Of a stretch of DNA of 64,000 nt, positions 25,990-38,760 are shown one piece after another (within the stretch, counting starts at the first letter, position 1; each line of letters begins with the position of its first letter). The position numbers and the translations under genes were made by a program. The notes beneath the pieces are model-generated. The model searched no databases. It was not told where the DNA came from and worked only from the letters and a program-made list of their open reading frames with translations. Location of the stretch: positions 24,478,075 to 24,542,074 of the forward strand of contig NC_026658.2 in NCBI RefSeq assembly GCF_000004075.3, given 5' to 3'. Source of the DNA: Cucumis sativus (taxonomy: Eukaryota; Streptophyta; Magnoliopsida; Cucurbitales; Cucurbitaceae).

Positions 25990-28900
25990 TAAAAAGCAAA
26001 ATTTTTACAAATGTGGGATTCTAAACGAAAATGCAGACCATTGTTTACTTGAAACTATTAAATATCAATGCATTTAATGGCAAATTTTAGAAAGAAAAGA
26101 AAGTTTTGTGGAGTTTTCTCAATTAGTTCAACAAGCTATGTATAGAGGATAATAGGATGGAGGGGATGAGACCATTGGGCCTCTTGTTCCCTTTTGGGCT
26201 ACATTTTCTTAACCCATGCTCTCCGTTGTTTTCCTTTCATGGTCAATGATGTAAACAAATGAGCCCAAAAGTTTTTTCTTTTTCCATTTCTTCTCTAAAG
26301 ACAACACAAACAAAACCTACTCAAGAAACAAACTAGAAGATTATATATCATGAGTTACAAAAATAACTCTGAAAAGCAATAAGACTTTAAAAAATTGAAG
26401 TAGATAGGAGTAGTGATAGTAGACTCATACTAAAATCTGTAAAAAAAAGAGATTGAGCTAAACCATTTTAAAATAGATGAACAAAAGAAAATAGTTAAAC
26501 CACCTAGATTGAGAGGTGAAACTAAACAATTGAATCTCTACCACGCCTTTTCCATCTAACTCCACCTCACCAATTTTCCTTCTCTTATGTATGTCAACTT
26601 ATTGATTCACTGATTGACTTTGTGTAATTAGAACATCATCTTATTCTATGCCTTCCAATTTTGGTCAGGCAATGACCACAACTTTATTCCAATCAAGGAA
26701 ACATGATCAATGTGATTCCATGAACCTTGCTATCAATTGAAATTGCCATATAAAATGATAGTTTCTATACGGTGCTCATGACAAACACAATCAAGATCAA
26801 TTTCAACACCTTTCTTAGTCATATTAGTAAAAAAATATCATGAATAATTTTTCAATAGAAAATCATAACGAGGGGTTTGACCTTCCATAGAGATTGACAC
26901 ATTATTAGCATCCTACAAAGATGAGCAATAATATTTCAATTTATTCAACTTCAAACCTCACAAAAAAAAAAAAAAAACGAGTGCTTTTTAACATTGAAAG
27001 CCTTCTTCTTATTTAGGTTACTGACGATCCTCATGTTGTGTCATCTAGGTTATAAAAGTGCTTACCGTGTAAGTGCATTTAACTTACAATTAGAGAAGGT
27101 ATTTATAAAAAGAAAAAAACAAAAAAAAAACATCTAAAATGACAATATAAATACAATTCAATTACTCAAAATAGATCTGAAAAGGCAAGCATAACTCAAC
27201 TTTGACTATAGCTTGTGTTAATGTTAAAAAAAAAAAAACTTAGTGGTTTAGATTCTCCATTCTCCAGTGTCCCATCATACTAAATAAAGAAAAATATATG
27301 TTATCGACTAGAAAGGATTGGAAAACGTGACAAGTAGATTCAAAGTATTGACATATATAACCTTATAAATAATAAATATAGTGTTGATTTATACTTTGCT
27401 ATATTTAAACTTCTCATAGATGTTAGTTAATTGTTGTTCATTATAATGACTCCACACGAAAATGTGTCATCTTTTCATGTTTGGGCGGAAATGTTTTCCA
27501 CTAGTGGGCTTATAGCCCAAAAGAACGTATGGGCTTTGACTCGTTGAGATTGGCCTACCTTTAACGATTTGTTATCCCAAATCAATTATTTGAAGCTTTC
27601 TAACACATATATATGATTGAATTAATTTTAGTTCAAGTACAATCATTATAAACATTTAAAATAAGTAAATACATCTTATTTATTGCTGAGAGTTAGTATC
27701 ACTTTCTCTCACAGTAGAAGAAGAAGGGAAAAAAAAAAAATGAAATTTTGATATGAAAATGGATGGTAAGTAATTAAATAAAAACTTTAAGCCTCAATAA
27801 ATAGCATTTATTAGTCAAATTGATTATGCATTTATGTGATTATTATCATTTCTCACTATTTTTTAAATATAGTCTAAATCAAGTGTTTGTAACACAATTA
27901 GTTTTTTTTTTTTAACCTTTTATGAGTATAAATTTTTTTATTTTATATAATTATTTTAATGAAATTGTATTATATATTTTGTTACCTTCTAAAACTAAAT
28001 ATCTAACTTCCAAGTTGGAAGTTGTTTTATTATTTAACATAGTTGTTAGTTGTTTGATGAATACAGATTTTAACAAATATTTCTTTTTATCATGTATATA
28101 TATATAAACAGAGAAACAATAGTATTTATTCAAAGATGTGAATAAAATAAATGCAAACATTATATAAATAAACAAAGTTGACTCTAATCTAATAATGAGA
28201 TACACAATTTATATTTCTAACTTTTTTTTTCTTTTGTTTATTTTGACATTTATATTTATATGTCTCTCACTAAGTTATGTATAAACTGAATTTGACATTT
28301 AGGAAAGGTCATTTTATATATTGCCTCTTATTAGAATATGCAACCTTTTTTTGTTGTTATTTAATCCACCTTTTCCACAAAAAAAACACTTTAAAATGGA
28401 GTATACATTAAATACATCAATCATATATGCTAAAACTATTCAAAACAACCATATATTTGAATAAGCATAAAATTTGTACTATCAACTTTAAAGTCAGATG
28501 TTTGATTCTCGTATAAATGTTGTAGAAATGAAAGTATTCAACATTTGAAAAGTTTCCTAAAAATTAACCCTAAATGATATTTATGTGATTTGATTTTGTT
28601 TTTTCTTTATATAAATTAAAGGATTAAAAGAAGTGGTTTAACATTGGGAAAAGACCAACTAGTCAACTACAATTTTTTTTCTTTCTCTAAATATATTCTA
28701 CCGTTACAATTTTATGTAATTTGTAAAAGTACAAGTAAAACGTTAAAACAATCCCAATTTAACAATAGTTGAGATGATCTTCTATGATTGATTAAGAGTA
28801 TGTTAGTTGGATTTATAAAAAAAGATGTTACATGATACAAGATGATGAAGGTACATTGTTTAAACATAAGTTTAGAGAGTTTATGTGGTACATTTTTCAA

Positions 28901-30479
28901 ACGCATAGGATCATAAAAATGTAAATTACACAAAGATGATAAATGGCTAAATAAGTATGGTTAGAAGACAAATAAGTTGTCTTTATTAGTTATTAAAGTT
29001 TGATAAATGAATTAGTAATGATGATTATTTTTATAGGTCCCTCATCTTGTGAATGTTTACTCGAGTACAAAAAAATGATTTGTATGAAGAATATCATATA
29101 TTATAATTACCTATGATGTCAAATGAATTAATGTAATCTCATTGGCAATGAAATAATGGAATTTTAGAGGCCCTTGGTTACATGGATTTATGTTACATAT
29201 TAACCAAAATCAAATGTTAGAGTGAATACAAAAACATAAAATAAAATTTGAATTTCCTACAAAAACAAGTTCTAAATCTGTTGTTTATAAAAATTGCGTT
29301 TGTTTTGTGTTTTGTCACAATTTCTTACTCATAAGTTGTAGCCATCAAATATGAGTTAAAATGAGTTCATGTTGCATACTTGTCGATCATCTATGAATTG
29401 ATCGGATTAACCAACCAAAATTATATTTCATATATAAACATTTGAATTATAAGTTAAAGCTTATTTTTTAAAAGCGAAAGTGAGTTTAGTTCAGCATTAA
29501 TTGACATGATATTTTATGGAAGATTTAATTATTCACTTCCACAATTGTTACTACTGAAAAACTAAAATTTTAAAAAATAAATAACAAATATGAAATGACC
29601 ACGAAATTATTTTTTTCAAAGATCACCAAGTTAATATTTCATTATTAATTTAATGTATAATTGCAAGAAAAATTTCTTAGGTTGTTGTTCATACTACCTT
29701 ATATTTATCGTATGTAAATAAGTTAAAAATCTTTCAAAAGAGGGCAAGACTCACAAACATTAATGTAGAGTTCATGAATATTTATGAACGGAAGTATAAA
29801 TGGTAAACATGAAGAGCATATACTACTAGAAAAATTAGCGACATAATTTCAACCACATATATTAGAAAAAAGAATAGGTGCATATCAAACATCCTCTATA
29901 TTTATACATTTTACTAAATCGTTGAATCTTACTTTTCGAGCAATTAGAAAGATGGTACACAAATAGAGAGAGATCCATTCGCCCAAAGTATTGATATATA
30001 AAATAGGATGAATTGACTTATAATTAAAGGAACGTATAACTACAAAGTCCATAGTTGAACCTACATAACTATGTACCCTCAACAAATTCAAACCCTTCAC
30101 CTTCCATATTCTTTTATCATTGTTGTTCATATATATATATATAGAGAATGCAACAAATCGTCAACTACGCACCAAAAGATTCAAGCAATTTCAGTTATTG
30201 ATTAATAGAAATCGTATCTCAAAGAAGCCGGCAATGTGATGATCTTGCCGCTGCCATTCCGCTGGAGAATCCGAATTTACAACGGAGAGGTGAGAATCAT
30301 ATGAACAAACCTTCACCCAATCCAAATAATCAAAAGAATTAACACAAACGTATGTCGATTCAATTCGTTCTCTCCTTTAACTACAATTTTCTCTTCTTTC
30401 TTTCTGGCAATCCATATCTCACTTTTTGAAATAACTGGCTGAGATTAATTAAAACAGAAAAACGCAGAACCCAATTCTT

Positions 30480-32239
30480 TTACGTTTTACTTCCAATCCG
30501 TTCCTCATTTTCCACAACAATTTCAAAAAGTTCAATTTCAACGCAACTTTCCATATCATTGGACAACTCATCGTCCTCTCGATGATCATCAACAAGATTG
30601 TTGCTGGGTTTCGGTGTCAGCCGACTAAACCACTGAGAATCGATCATATTCATCGAGAAAAGCTCTCTGCTATCTTCATACCCATTTCCATGGAAACCAT
30701 CGGCATTATTCACAAGCGGACTTACGAAACAGGGATTTGGAGTTCTTTGAGCTGGTATATACTTGAAAACACTTTGCCCCAAATTTACCAAAACTGTAAC
30801 GTCTCCGTTGGCCGCCAGAGTCGGATAGAGTGGGCTCCCAAATTCCTCCGACTTGCAATGAATTACGTGCACTAATTCTGAATCCACCGTGAAGAACACT
30901 TTCTTTTGTTTTGGATCAAACCCACATCCGATCACTTTCTCCGCCCTTCCCCAATCTGCCTTTTCGGATTCAAACACTAATTTTATTCCTGAAAGAAAAG
31001 AAAGAAAATCAATAACAGAGTTAGAACAGAGCATATCAGTTCTAATTTGGTAGTATCGCCCATACAGCTTGCCTAATAATGACGAAATTAAAAAAAATAA
31101 AACATTTATTTTTGTCAATGTTGGTTGGTATTAAACAAATCAATCCGATTCTTTATTTTTTATATGCTATTTTATTTTACATTTTAATTGCTAAACACTA
31201 AAGCAGAGTGTCCATGAGGGAAAAAAATGTTCTTCTTTTGATTTCCTATTTTCAGTAAAGAAGAATGGGGGGTTTGGATTTGTACTTGATAATTGAAATT
31301 GAATGATCTTTTTTTCTTTGGGATTTTACCGTCGAGATAGACTGAGCCATTGGAGTTGAATCCGATGCTACCCGAATAGCTGCCGGGAAGTTTAGAAGGG
31401 GCGGAGCCACCGGAAATTAGCCCAACGGATAACATCACACCTTCAACTATTTCATCCTCTTGTCCTTTCCCATCGAGCTTTGATTCCTCAACGTTGCTAA
31501 CTTTGTTATTTGATGTAAAATAGGCCAAAGACTCTGAACTTGCCTTCGAGCTATGATTCTCAGGTATCAGTTTGATTCTCTCCCCTTCTTTCGCCGTTCC
31601 GGTGGGTTGATTTTCATCGCCGTAAATATTCAGAATCGTGATTTCAAAATACGCTTCTTGCGGGAAGGAAGCCAGGGGAGGTCCCGGTAATGGGAGAGCG
31701 GTTTTGATTACAGAGGAAGCAGGATAAGAAGAGATTGTATTGTTAATCATCTTCTTAAACCCAGAATTAAGCCTAATCTTTTGCATAAAATCAGCCGATC
31801 CTTGACTCACTTCCCAGCTAATCTCCGCCTCAGGTATCTCCTTCTCGATCTCACTGGCCGAACATAAACCCAACAATCGGGATCTTGAAGTTGGAGAAGA
31901 CGACACGTAGTCCGTAAAAGCGAATTGAGTCCATCCATTTTCAACCGCATCGTTAACGAGCGAAGGGCTGTCGTCCCAACTGAACAAAGGCTTTTGAGAA
32001 ACCCCACGAGGGTAAAAATTACTGAGTCGCCTTTTTCCCTCTGATTCAGATTGGTGATGAAGCTTCAAAGCCCCAGAAGCTGATCTCTGTTGAGAACTTT
32101 CCACACTTTGTAACTTCCCAATAGTTTCCGATTCAACAATACCCCACCGTCGCCGCTTCCAAAAGTACAATCCAGTAAGTAACAATGCAAGAACTGCAAT
32201 ACACACGGCAGCTACAGCAACAACAGAGGTTCCCACCAT
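30480..32239 (-). CDS. Membrane-anchored SPRY-domain protein
   Basis: Two exons on the minus strand, 32239-31330 and 30988-30480, giving 472 residues. The donor GACG/GTAAAA and acceptor TTTCAG/GAATAAAA restore a Gly codon. The start at 32239 gives a hydrophobic segment at residues 4-26 (VVAVAAVCIAVLALLLTGLY) followed by FWKRRRW: a single N-terminal membrane anchor with a basic cytosolic flank. A SPRY/B30.2-like beta-sandwich follows from about 195 to 395. Its signatures include EAYFEITIL, EGVMLSVGLISGG, LPGSYSGSIGFNSNGSVYLD, WGRAEKVIGCGFDP and KKVFFTVDS. A charged insertion (about 207-265) separates the first strand pair. The intron falls inside the SPRY fold just after GSVYLDG. SPRY domains bind proteins; the partner is unknown. 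Location is inferred to be the secretory pathway or plasma membrane with the SPRY domain cytosolic. The acidic C-terminal tail (about 425-472) looks disordered. Confidence 0.88.
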
Positions 32240-34599
32240 TTTTAAGACGGGTGATTTTACATAGAATGGACAAAAAGGAAGAAACTTTCGAGGAGAAATA
32301 GAGTTCAAGAGAGAATGGCGGAGGAAGTTAATATAAGAAACAAGCAAATGGGGGCGGCAGGAAATAAGGCATGCGTGGACTAAAGACTTTTTCCAAACAA
32401 GAAGAAAGTTAATAGTCGTCTCATCTTATGGCTTGAAGTTGAAGCAGTTGAAAGGAATAGACAGAGCTCAAAGATTTATTTAATACAAATTAGCCGACAA
32501 AGTTCTGCTGATAGAAAAATGAAATGCGCTGATTCACTCCGCCGTACACGGCGGATGTTAAAGAACAAACTAACACAAAACACCATAAACATTTGTTCAT
32601 GTTACCTCAGACACTTCAGTTATTACCATAAACAGGAATTCTTTTTGAAAAATGGGAAATTTATATAAGTAATTTTCAATTAATAATAAAATTTAGAGTG
32701 GGAGAATCTTGAAGTCTTCACGCAACATTGTCTTATTAAGAAAATGACTCAGAACCTCCATAAAAAAAAAAAAGAGGCTAAGCTGAAAATCCACTCTGTG
32801 ATGGAGACAGATGGAAGGAAAAGGATAGTGACTTCCATTCTGTATGGCCTTTGTAAAAGTTTTGCTAAATATTATTATATTAATTGGTGCATTTTCCCAT
32901 TTCATCACTCTTTTTTTTTCCTTCTTCTTCTTAATATTTCTTTTTTCATTTCTTTAATGAGAAAGGAAACCACAATTGTAAATATATTAATTAGTCGGCA
33001 ATGAGTCTTCATCTTTTTGATCCATAAATAATTAGTGGAGATCATCTTCAACTTAGATGAGACGCTAGCTAAGATTAAATTACCAAATTACACACTTGGC
33101 ATGATTTCAAGTTCTGTACATAACTACTCCTAATGTTTAGCATGATTTTGTGGTTGGAGAATGTAAAAAAAATTGTGTGGGATAGAAAGTAATTAATGTA
33201 AAATTTGATATGATTGAGTGGGGGAGTGTCTTGTAGTATAATTTCATATGAGCAGGAGAGGGGAGGGGAGGGTATAGCTACAGCTCTATTATTAATGATA
33301 ATATCAACTCTATGCACAGTTAATATTTTGGCTTTTTTTTTTAAAGAGCGAGCAACATTATTGTTTTTTGTGTTAATAATATGCCATCATAATCAAAGAG
33401 ACCTACTTTAATTTCTTTGAGAATATGGAACCATGATTTCTGAAGTACTCAATCTTATCAGACTAAATTAAATTCATAAATAAAGTAATCTAGTTTTGTT
33501 GTTTTCTGACACTGGATGGAAATCAAATCCAAACAAACTGATCTCCCTTTCTAAAACTTAATGATCTAATGTGTTCAAAATGGCAGTGACCCTTTTCAAA
33601 AAGCAGAAAAAGAAAAGGTGAAAGCAAACATTTTGAGGGAGATGAATGAAAAAAAAAATGACAACAAAAGAAGAAAGGTGGAGGAGAATTCAATAAATGA
33701 ATAAAGAGAAGCAAAACCATGCAAGTAAGAGCCAAGTCCAATTTCGAATGTCTGTGTTCCAGCAGACAGATTCCTCTTATGCAATGATTGGGGCTGCTGC
33801 TGCTGCTTCTGCTTCTGCTTCTTCTTCTTCTCTACCTATGTAAAAATTAACCATAAAATTAAGGAACCGTAAATGTTCCCCTCCCAAATAAAAAAAAAAA
33901 AAGAAAGAAAGAAAAGACTATGGTGTGCATTGAATTGGCATAGGAGTCAAGGTCTTCAAAGAAATTGTTATTTATTTATTTATGATTTTTGTTCATTGAA
34001 CTTTATGGATAAGATATAATTTGATATTTGTTGAAAAGGGTTCTTTTGATGAGGTTAAAATTAAATGAGATGGGAAGCACGTTCGTCCCGACACCAATCT
34101 TCTCCTTCCAATTCCATTGCTGCATCTTGCCGCCACACATTAATATGCTTTCGCATAATGTCTTTTTAGGAATCTCATGTTTTTGAAACTTTCCCTCTTC
34201 TTCTTTTCCATTAGCTGGCAATCTGCTTTTTCTTTGTCTAATTTGATTTATTGTTTTTAGTTTATTCAATACAAAGAATGAACACCTTTCCCTCTCTCAA
34301 ATATCACAAGATTCTGTGTATCCTTTTAATATGTACCTGCACTACCAATTTCTTTCATTTTATTCCATGCTTGTTATGTTGTGTGTGGGACGAATTTAAG
34401 CCACGTGTTGTTCTTTTAGATCATTGGGCTTGATCTGTATTTATCTTGTAATGGGCCGCCGTTATTGGACTTGGGCTTAACATAATGATTACGGCTTAGG
34501 GATCCAAACATATGAGTTTAGGCCCAATAAAGAGGCGCGAAGTTGTCCGCGAGTGAGACTCGGTGAGTGAGGAGAACCCTTCTGGGTTTCGGATAAGCA
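32240..34599. other. Divergent intergenic region between SPRY and NYN genes
   Basis: Promoters of two divergently transcribed genes lie at the two ends. The middle is AT-rich with a GGGGAGGGGAG stretch near 33255-33270, a CTG/CTT trinucleotide repeat at about 33793-33830 and A-runs near 33885-33905. No coding signal was recognised. Confidence 0.6.
34400..34526. promoter_or_regulatory. Site II (TGGGCY) cluster and G-box upstream of the NYN gene
   Basis: TGGGCT at 34425-34430, TGGGCC at 34452-34457, TGGGCT at 34472-34477 and the reverse form GGCCCA at 34521-34526, all within 175 bases of the start codon. A CACGTG core lies near 34402-34407. Clustered TGGGCC/T elements are known TCP-bound promoter elements of plant genes for ribosomal and organelle proteins, which fits the predicted organelle targeting of the product. 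No TATA box is apparent. Confidence 0.6.
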
Positions 34600-35862
34600 A
34601 TGAATAACACGAATTTCGTCTCTAATCCTATGCTTCCTCTCCCATTACTACCTTCTTCATCTCAGTTGCTGTTTTCGAATAACCCCATTCATTTCAAGCA
34701 CAGGGTCTCCGTTGTTGTAAAACCCACTTTTCAGGCTTCCTTTAGATGGAGGATCCGAGCCACTGCCGAAAACGGAGCTTCATCGGCGTCGACTTCGCAG
34801 ATCGATATGGTGAGGAACAGGGAGGGGATTTTCACCGCCAAACAAAGCAAGGTTGTTGTCCTTTGGGACCTTGACAACAAACCCCCTCGTGGGCCTCCGT
34901 ATGAGGCGGCTATGGCGCTGAAACGAGTGGCGCAACGCTTCGGCCAAGTGGTCGACATGTCGGCTTACGCTAATCGTCATGCCTTCATCCATTTGCCGCA
35001 GTGGGTTGTTGAAGAACGCCGCGAGCGTCGGCAATTGGACATTCTTGAGCGCAAAGGGTTGTTCACGCCGTCCGAATCATACGTCTGCGGGGTTTGCGGT
35101 CGAAAGTGCAAAACAAACCTAGACCTTAAGAAGCATTTCAAGCAACTTCACGAACGAGAGCGCCAGAAGAAATTGAACAGAATGAGGTCTCTCAAGGGCA
35201 AGAAGCGACAGCGTTATAAGGAAAGGTTCGTATCTGGAAACCATAAGTACAATGAAGCAGCGAGGTCTGTGATCACCCCCAAAGTTGGATATGGGTTGGC
35301 CTCAGAATTGAGACGTGCTGGATTTTTTGTAAAAACAGTAGAGGATAAGCCTCAGGCAGCTGATTGGGCCTTGAAGAAACAGATGCAACACTCGATGAGT
35401 CGTGGTATTGATTGGATGTTTCTTGTTTCTGATGATTCAGATTTCTCAGAGATGTTAAGGAAGGCTAAGGAGGCTAATTTGGGAACTGTGGTGGTGGGAG
35501 ATCGTGATAGGGCATTGGGTAGGCACGCAGATTTATGGGTTCCATGGATGGGGGTTGAAAATGGGGATGTTACAGAGGAGGATTTGGTGCCCAAAAAATG
35601 GAGGATGAGGAGAAGAGACAAGGAAGTGGATGAAGGTGATGATGGCTTTTCAGTTTCTAGTTTCTATGGAGACATTGCTGGTAGTGATTTGGAGAGTGTA
35701 GTGGAAGAGCTTGCTTCCACAAGTACAGAGTTCAATGGGTTAAGAATTTCTGCATTTTCAGAGGGAGAAGATGATGAAGAAGAAGACGATGATTGGGTTG
35801 AAGAGGATGTTGCACCTGACTATCTGCTAGTGATGAGTGACGAGGAAGATGGGTATTTTTGA
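34600..35862 (+). CDS. NYN-domain (PIN-like) nuclease-type protein with internal C2H2 zinc finger
   Basis: A single exon of 420 residues. The N-terminal 55 residues are Ser/Pro/Leu-rich, low in acidic residues and rich in Arg/His, like a chloroplast or mitochondrial transit peptide. The NYN fold appears in two parts: residues 84-132 (VVVLWDLDNKPPRGP, with D90 and D92) and 228-316 (ELRRAGFFVKTVEDKPQAAD, D255, FLVSDDSDF with D278/D279/D281, then TVVVGD and ADLWVPW). The acidic residues expected of a PIN-like metal site are present. Between the halves lies a C2H2 finger, C163-x2-C166-x12-H179-x4-H184, followed by a very basic segment (188-210). The C-terminus is highly acidic (388-418). Plant relatives are annotated as putative endonucleases; NYN proteins MNU1/MNU2 process mitochondrial RNA 5' ends. 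An organellar RNA-processing role is inferred. Confidence 0.87.
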   Translation: MNNTNFVSNPMLPLPLLPSSSQLLFSNNPIHFKHRVSVVVKPTFQASFRWRIRATAENGASSASTSQIDMVRNREGIFTAKQSKVVVLWDLDNKPPRGPPYEAAMALKRVAQRFGQVVDMSAYANRHAFIHLPQWVVEERRERRQLDILERKGLFTPSESYVCGVCGRKCKTNLDLKKHFKQLHERERQKKLNRMRSLKGKKRQRYKERFVSGNHKYNEAARSVITPKVGYGLASELRRAGFFVKTVEDKPQAADWALKKQMQHSMSRGIDWMFLVSDDSDFSEMLRKAKEANLGTVVVGDRDRALGRHADLWVPWMGVENGDVTEEDLVPKKWRMRRRDKEVDEGDDGFSVSSFYGDIAGSDLESVVEELASTSTEFNGLRISAFSEGEDDEEEDDDWVEEDVAPDYLLVMSDEEDGYF

Positions 35863-38149
35863 TATGTCAGCATTATGAACATACATTTCATTTGTTCATT
35901 GAATTTTTTTACTAAAGTTCATTCATCGTGAAGGATCTTTATTTTATTGGATGAAGTTCATGATGTCCTGATTGCTCGCCTAAGACATGCGTAAGAAGAT
36001 TGGCATCTCCAAAGATGTGTGCGGTGTCATGTATCCATTATCCAACACCCCAGTCTTCCAATATCAGCTGGGTGATTACTTGGCTTCCACATTTGAAGGT
36101 TCAGATTTTCCATTACCAACATTTACCCTTTTTTCTTCAATATTTATCTATAATGTAAAATCCATGGACATCCTCCCTTTGTCCAAGATGCATGATTTGA
36201 TATTTGATCTGATCTTCCATCTAAATATAAAAGTTATATGTGCTTCCTGTTAAACTGGGGGCCGCTGCATATGCTCCAAAAATTTAGCTTTCTTTTGAAG
36301 ACTTGTTATCTCTATGGCACTTGCGGTGTGATGCTGAAGACTTTATATTGGACCTAATCGACTTTTTGACTAGAAGAGTTGCTCTTTCAATTTTCAACTG
36401 GTTTGGTTAATCATTTAGAAGATAAATTTAATTTAATAAAGGAAGATGCAGATGTATTAAGGCATAGATGTTGATGGATCTCTCTCATTTGTCAAACATA
36501 AGCATCAACACACAGTTTGGTTTTGGCATTTACAATGGAGACAGAACAGAAGCATTACTTACAGCATAACAATTGTTTATCTTATGTTGATGAAGTGAAG
36601 AAGCGGTGGCTACTTGTATTTATGATTAGGTAGGAAGGGAAGTCAAAGGTGAATTCAGATTGAAATATAATAGAACATGATGTTGGATTTGAGTGTCATT
36701 TGTGAAATCAGTTTGAAATGCGAGTAATGATTCATAGTTATCCAAACTTTTGATAGAGGGTTAGATTGAGGAGAAGGAATGAAGAGGAAGTTAGGTCCAA
36801 AAAGTCTGCCTCTTTTTTGGAGAGTTGGCTGTACGGCCCCAGTTGATTGGTTTTTGGTGTGAGAACTGAGAAAGGGGAAGTGAGTGTCGGCATTGAGAGT
36901 TTGATCGTTGGAGGGAAGGTTTTTTTCCTTTTATTTTCAACAACAGTACCAAATCAAAGCTCATCTTGGCTTATTTTCAATGAACATATAATGGTGAATT
37001 AATATTAAGTGGAAGATGGTTAATTGTTGCTCACTAAAATATACAATGACAATAAGATGCATGAAGATAAGAACAATACTTAAGAATAGTTCATATTCGT
37101 CAAGTCGTCGAGAGGTTCAATGATTAGAAGTCCTAAAGGACGCTTTCATCTTTCTGGGAGTGGTGCCATCACATCTACCCCATTATTTTACTCCTTTTTT
37201 TTAGCTTCCTTTCTTTTTTCCAATCATGGTATCAGTACCACTCCTTCAAAAAATAATGTCACGCTTTTGTTTCTCTATATTTGTCTATGTGGTTTATAAA
37301 ACTCGCTCAACTACATTACTTTCTTTTCCACCCTTTTTCAAAAGTTTTCATTATTTTCTTTAGAGAATAAAATTTTTAAAATATTTATAAATATAATAAA
37401 TTAGCATAATATATATATGCAATGCATTACGATAGACTAAGATAAACTATTATATTTGTCTATTGATACAGATACACATATTTATCTATCTTGGTATATT
37501 TTAGTTCGTAGATAAACTATGGTATTTTTTAAATATTTTTGTTCTTTTTGCTATATTTGAAAAATAACCCAAAAAAGTTTTAATTTGCACTATGCTTGAT
37601 TCATCAAACCTTTCGTTCTAAAAATGTAATTTTAGATTCTATTGGAAGAACAATAAATTATGTATTTTTTTTCTTTTAATTGTCTTCTATGTGAAAGAAT
37701 AACTTATGCTAGCTTGTTTTTATTTGAAGAAAAAAGAAAAGAAGACAATAGTTAGAAAGGAAATATCTAAAGTAGCTCTAAAAGGAAAAAGAGAAGTATG
37801 CACTACTTATGTAAATTTACCATTGGGAAATAAGTATACTTATCCCTAAAGTTGTAAAAGGAAAAAAAAAAAAAAAAAAGATGAAGCAATTTAACGCATT
37901 TAAATATTTAAGCTAAATCAATCATATTCATACTTTAGGGTAGTTTTGCCTACTTATTTCCCACTCATCTTAAAATGCCACTTTACCAAAACTTCAACTA
38001 TTAGCTCTATCATTTTTAACACTTGAAATACTTCTAAATCAAGTGTTAAAAGAACACAATTTCTCTAACAGTGATAAATTATGAATATATTAAAATGAAA
38101 TATAAGATAGAGTTGTTAAAGATAGACTAATATCATGAGAGACTAAAAT

Positions 38150-38760
38150 ATATATGAGTCTAATGAGTGATAAGCTAGTATCATGAATTTGTCTATCATT
38201 GATGATAGACGCTTATCAAATGAAGAGTGATGTGAGTGTATGAGTGATAGATTCGAAATATGAGTCGAAGTGATCCAGTCTATTAGTGATAGGTTAATAA
38301 CGTTATTGAAAATAACAACGACAAAAGACAACACAAAAGAATTACATGGAAACCCAGTACGAGAAGAAAAACCAGGATGGAAAAATTCTTACTTAACAAG
38401 ATAACACAAGAGAGAGGAAATAAAAAGTCAAGGCCGTGTAAACAAAAAAGGAAAGAATAATTAGTGTTAAAAAAAAAAAAAAAAAAAAACAAAAGAACCC
38501 TAATCTTTCAACATACCACGATTCCCTAATTCTAACATCATTGATATACCTAAAATTTGAGTTTACCGGTTAGAGTAATAAGTCTATCTTTGGTGATAAA
38601 CTCTTATCAATAGAGTAATGTGTGAGTGGATATCGACGATAGACTCGAGATATATGTTGAAGTGATCGAGTGTATCAACGGTAGACTCGCATTGAATAGT
38701 CTACTACCCGCGAGAAAATTAAAAAAAATGAAAGCGAAGAAACATAAAAGAATTCAAAAT
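38150..38760. repeat. Pair of diverged 'gatagac' repeats
   Basis: Two related blocks, about 38180-38290 and 38575-38700, share the order: CTTATCAA, GAGTGATGTGAGTG or GAGTAATGTGTGAGTGG, GATAGA(T/C)TCGA, TCGAAGTGATC or TTGAAGTGATCGAGT, then a further TAGACT-like end. They are separated by about 395 bases. The region after the first block contains GAATTACATGGAAACCCAG, a type of string I associate with plant retroelement remnants, but I cannot name a family. Confidence 0.55.

Larger units (their letters stand above)
20270..30479. other. Gene-poor region of about 10 kb
   Basis: The left end is kinesin promoter and 5' leader. Simple repeats: (CTT)n 21313-21335 and (CA)16 at 22868-22899. A short tandem duplication lies at 25859-25939 (separate entry). 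The rest is AT-rich DNA with many T- and A-runs. Open frames longer than 60 codons exist, but none shows a family motif, plausible start context or codon pattern. I looked for tRNA internal boxes, rRNA and conserved microRNA sequences by eye and saw none; a computed search could still find some. Confidence 0.6.

Noticed and set aside
28490-28530. String resembling a tRNA B-box (TTTGATTCTCG)
   Set aside because: No matching A-box at the right distance and no cloverleaf could be folded by eye.
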